DNA of 6,200 bases from Chromatiales bacterium (lineage in GTDB: Bacteria; Pseudomonadota; Gammaproteobacteria; Thiohalospirales; Thiohalospiraceae): assembly GCA_026984715.1 (NCBI GenBank), contig JALSRO010000476.1:1-6200 (forward strand). Reading direction: 5' to 3'. The stretch's first letter is position 1. Every line of letters starts with the position of its first letter. Positions 6,053-6,200 of this stretch are shown piece by piece. Under the pieces are notes generated by a model that ran no database searches, had not been told where the DNA came from, and saw only the letters and a list, made by a program, of their open reading frames with translations. A program made the translations under genes and the position numbers.

Positions 6053-6200
6053 TCAACCCGGCAACGATATATGTCGCATTCAGGGCTTCAGGCAGGCGCC
6101 GGAACAAGGCGCAGTGCGCAGGCAAGGGTCATTCCCTTGTCAAGGTCGCTCCAGTCCCTGCACCCGCGACACTCGGAGATCCTGTCCAGCGCACTGGAAC
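6050..6200 (+). repeat. Dispersed repeat copy 3: left end and core, running off the window
   Basis: This is the most complete copy. Its left end (CAACCCGGCAACGATATATG) and the following ~50 bp match 3081-3133, and its core from 6105 matches 2777-2880. It thus links the two separate fragments upstream of ppk1 into one element. Inside are a perfect CAAGGG/CCCTTG hairpin (6123-6128, 6134-6139) and an outer CAGTGCGC/GCGCACTG pair (6112-6119, 6189-6196). It directly abuts the palindromic element ending at 6052. No ORF of note is present. Confidence 0.8.

Overview
The window looks like chromosomal DNA of a GC-rich Gram-negative bacterium, most likely a gammaproteobacterium. Polyphosphate kinase aligns collinearly with the E. 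coli enzyme (same spacing of catalytic histidines), the multiheme cytochrome c has a signal peptide, and the first gene ends in a TonB-like periplasmic domain. The combination would suit a respiratory or chemolithotrophic lineage, but the taxonomic call is inference; no rRNA or tRNA is present.

Layout: (1) 1-595 (+), the 3' part of an AgmX/PglI-type TonB-like C-terminal domain protein, open at the window start. (2) 632-2713 (-), a complete polyphosphate kinase (ppk1), convergent with gene 1 and separated from it by 36 bp. (3) 2714-3261, a divergent intergenic region crowded with pieces of a dispersed repeat whose ends lie in both orientations. (4) 3262-4962 (+), an exported nine-heme cytochrome c with IPT/TIG-like beta domains and an odd tryptophan-rich C-terminus just after a seven-G run. 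(5) 4963-5230, a short intergenic stretch with a possible promoter/operator and a 23-codon leader ORF. (6) 5231-5878 (+), a stand-alone type I phosphoribosyltransferase. (7) 5879-6200, non-coding: a roughly 150-bp palindromic element directly abutting another copy of the dispersed repeat, which runs off the window.

The genes do not form an obvious single pathway. Ppk1 handles polyphosphate energy/phosphate storage, the cytochrome is probably a periplasmic or surface electron-transfer protein, and the phosphoribosyltransferase is a predicted PRPP-using enzyme of unknown substrate. No defence system, CRISPR array, transposase or RNA gene was recognised. The features most worth a second look are the repeat family with its abutting ends (2777-3150 and 6050-6200), the neighbouring long hairpin element (5900-6052), and the cytochrome's C-terminal architecture.
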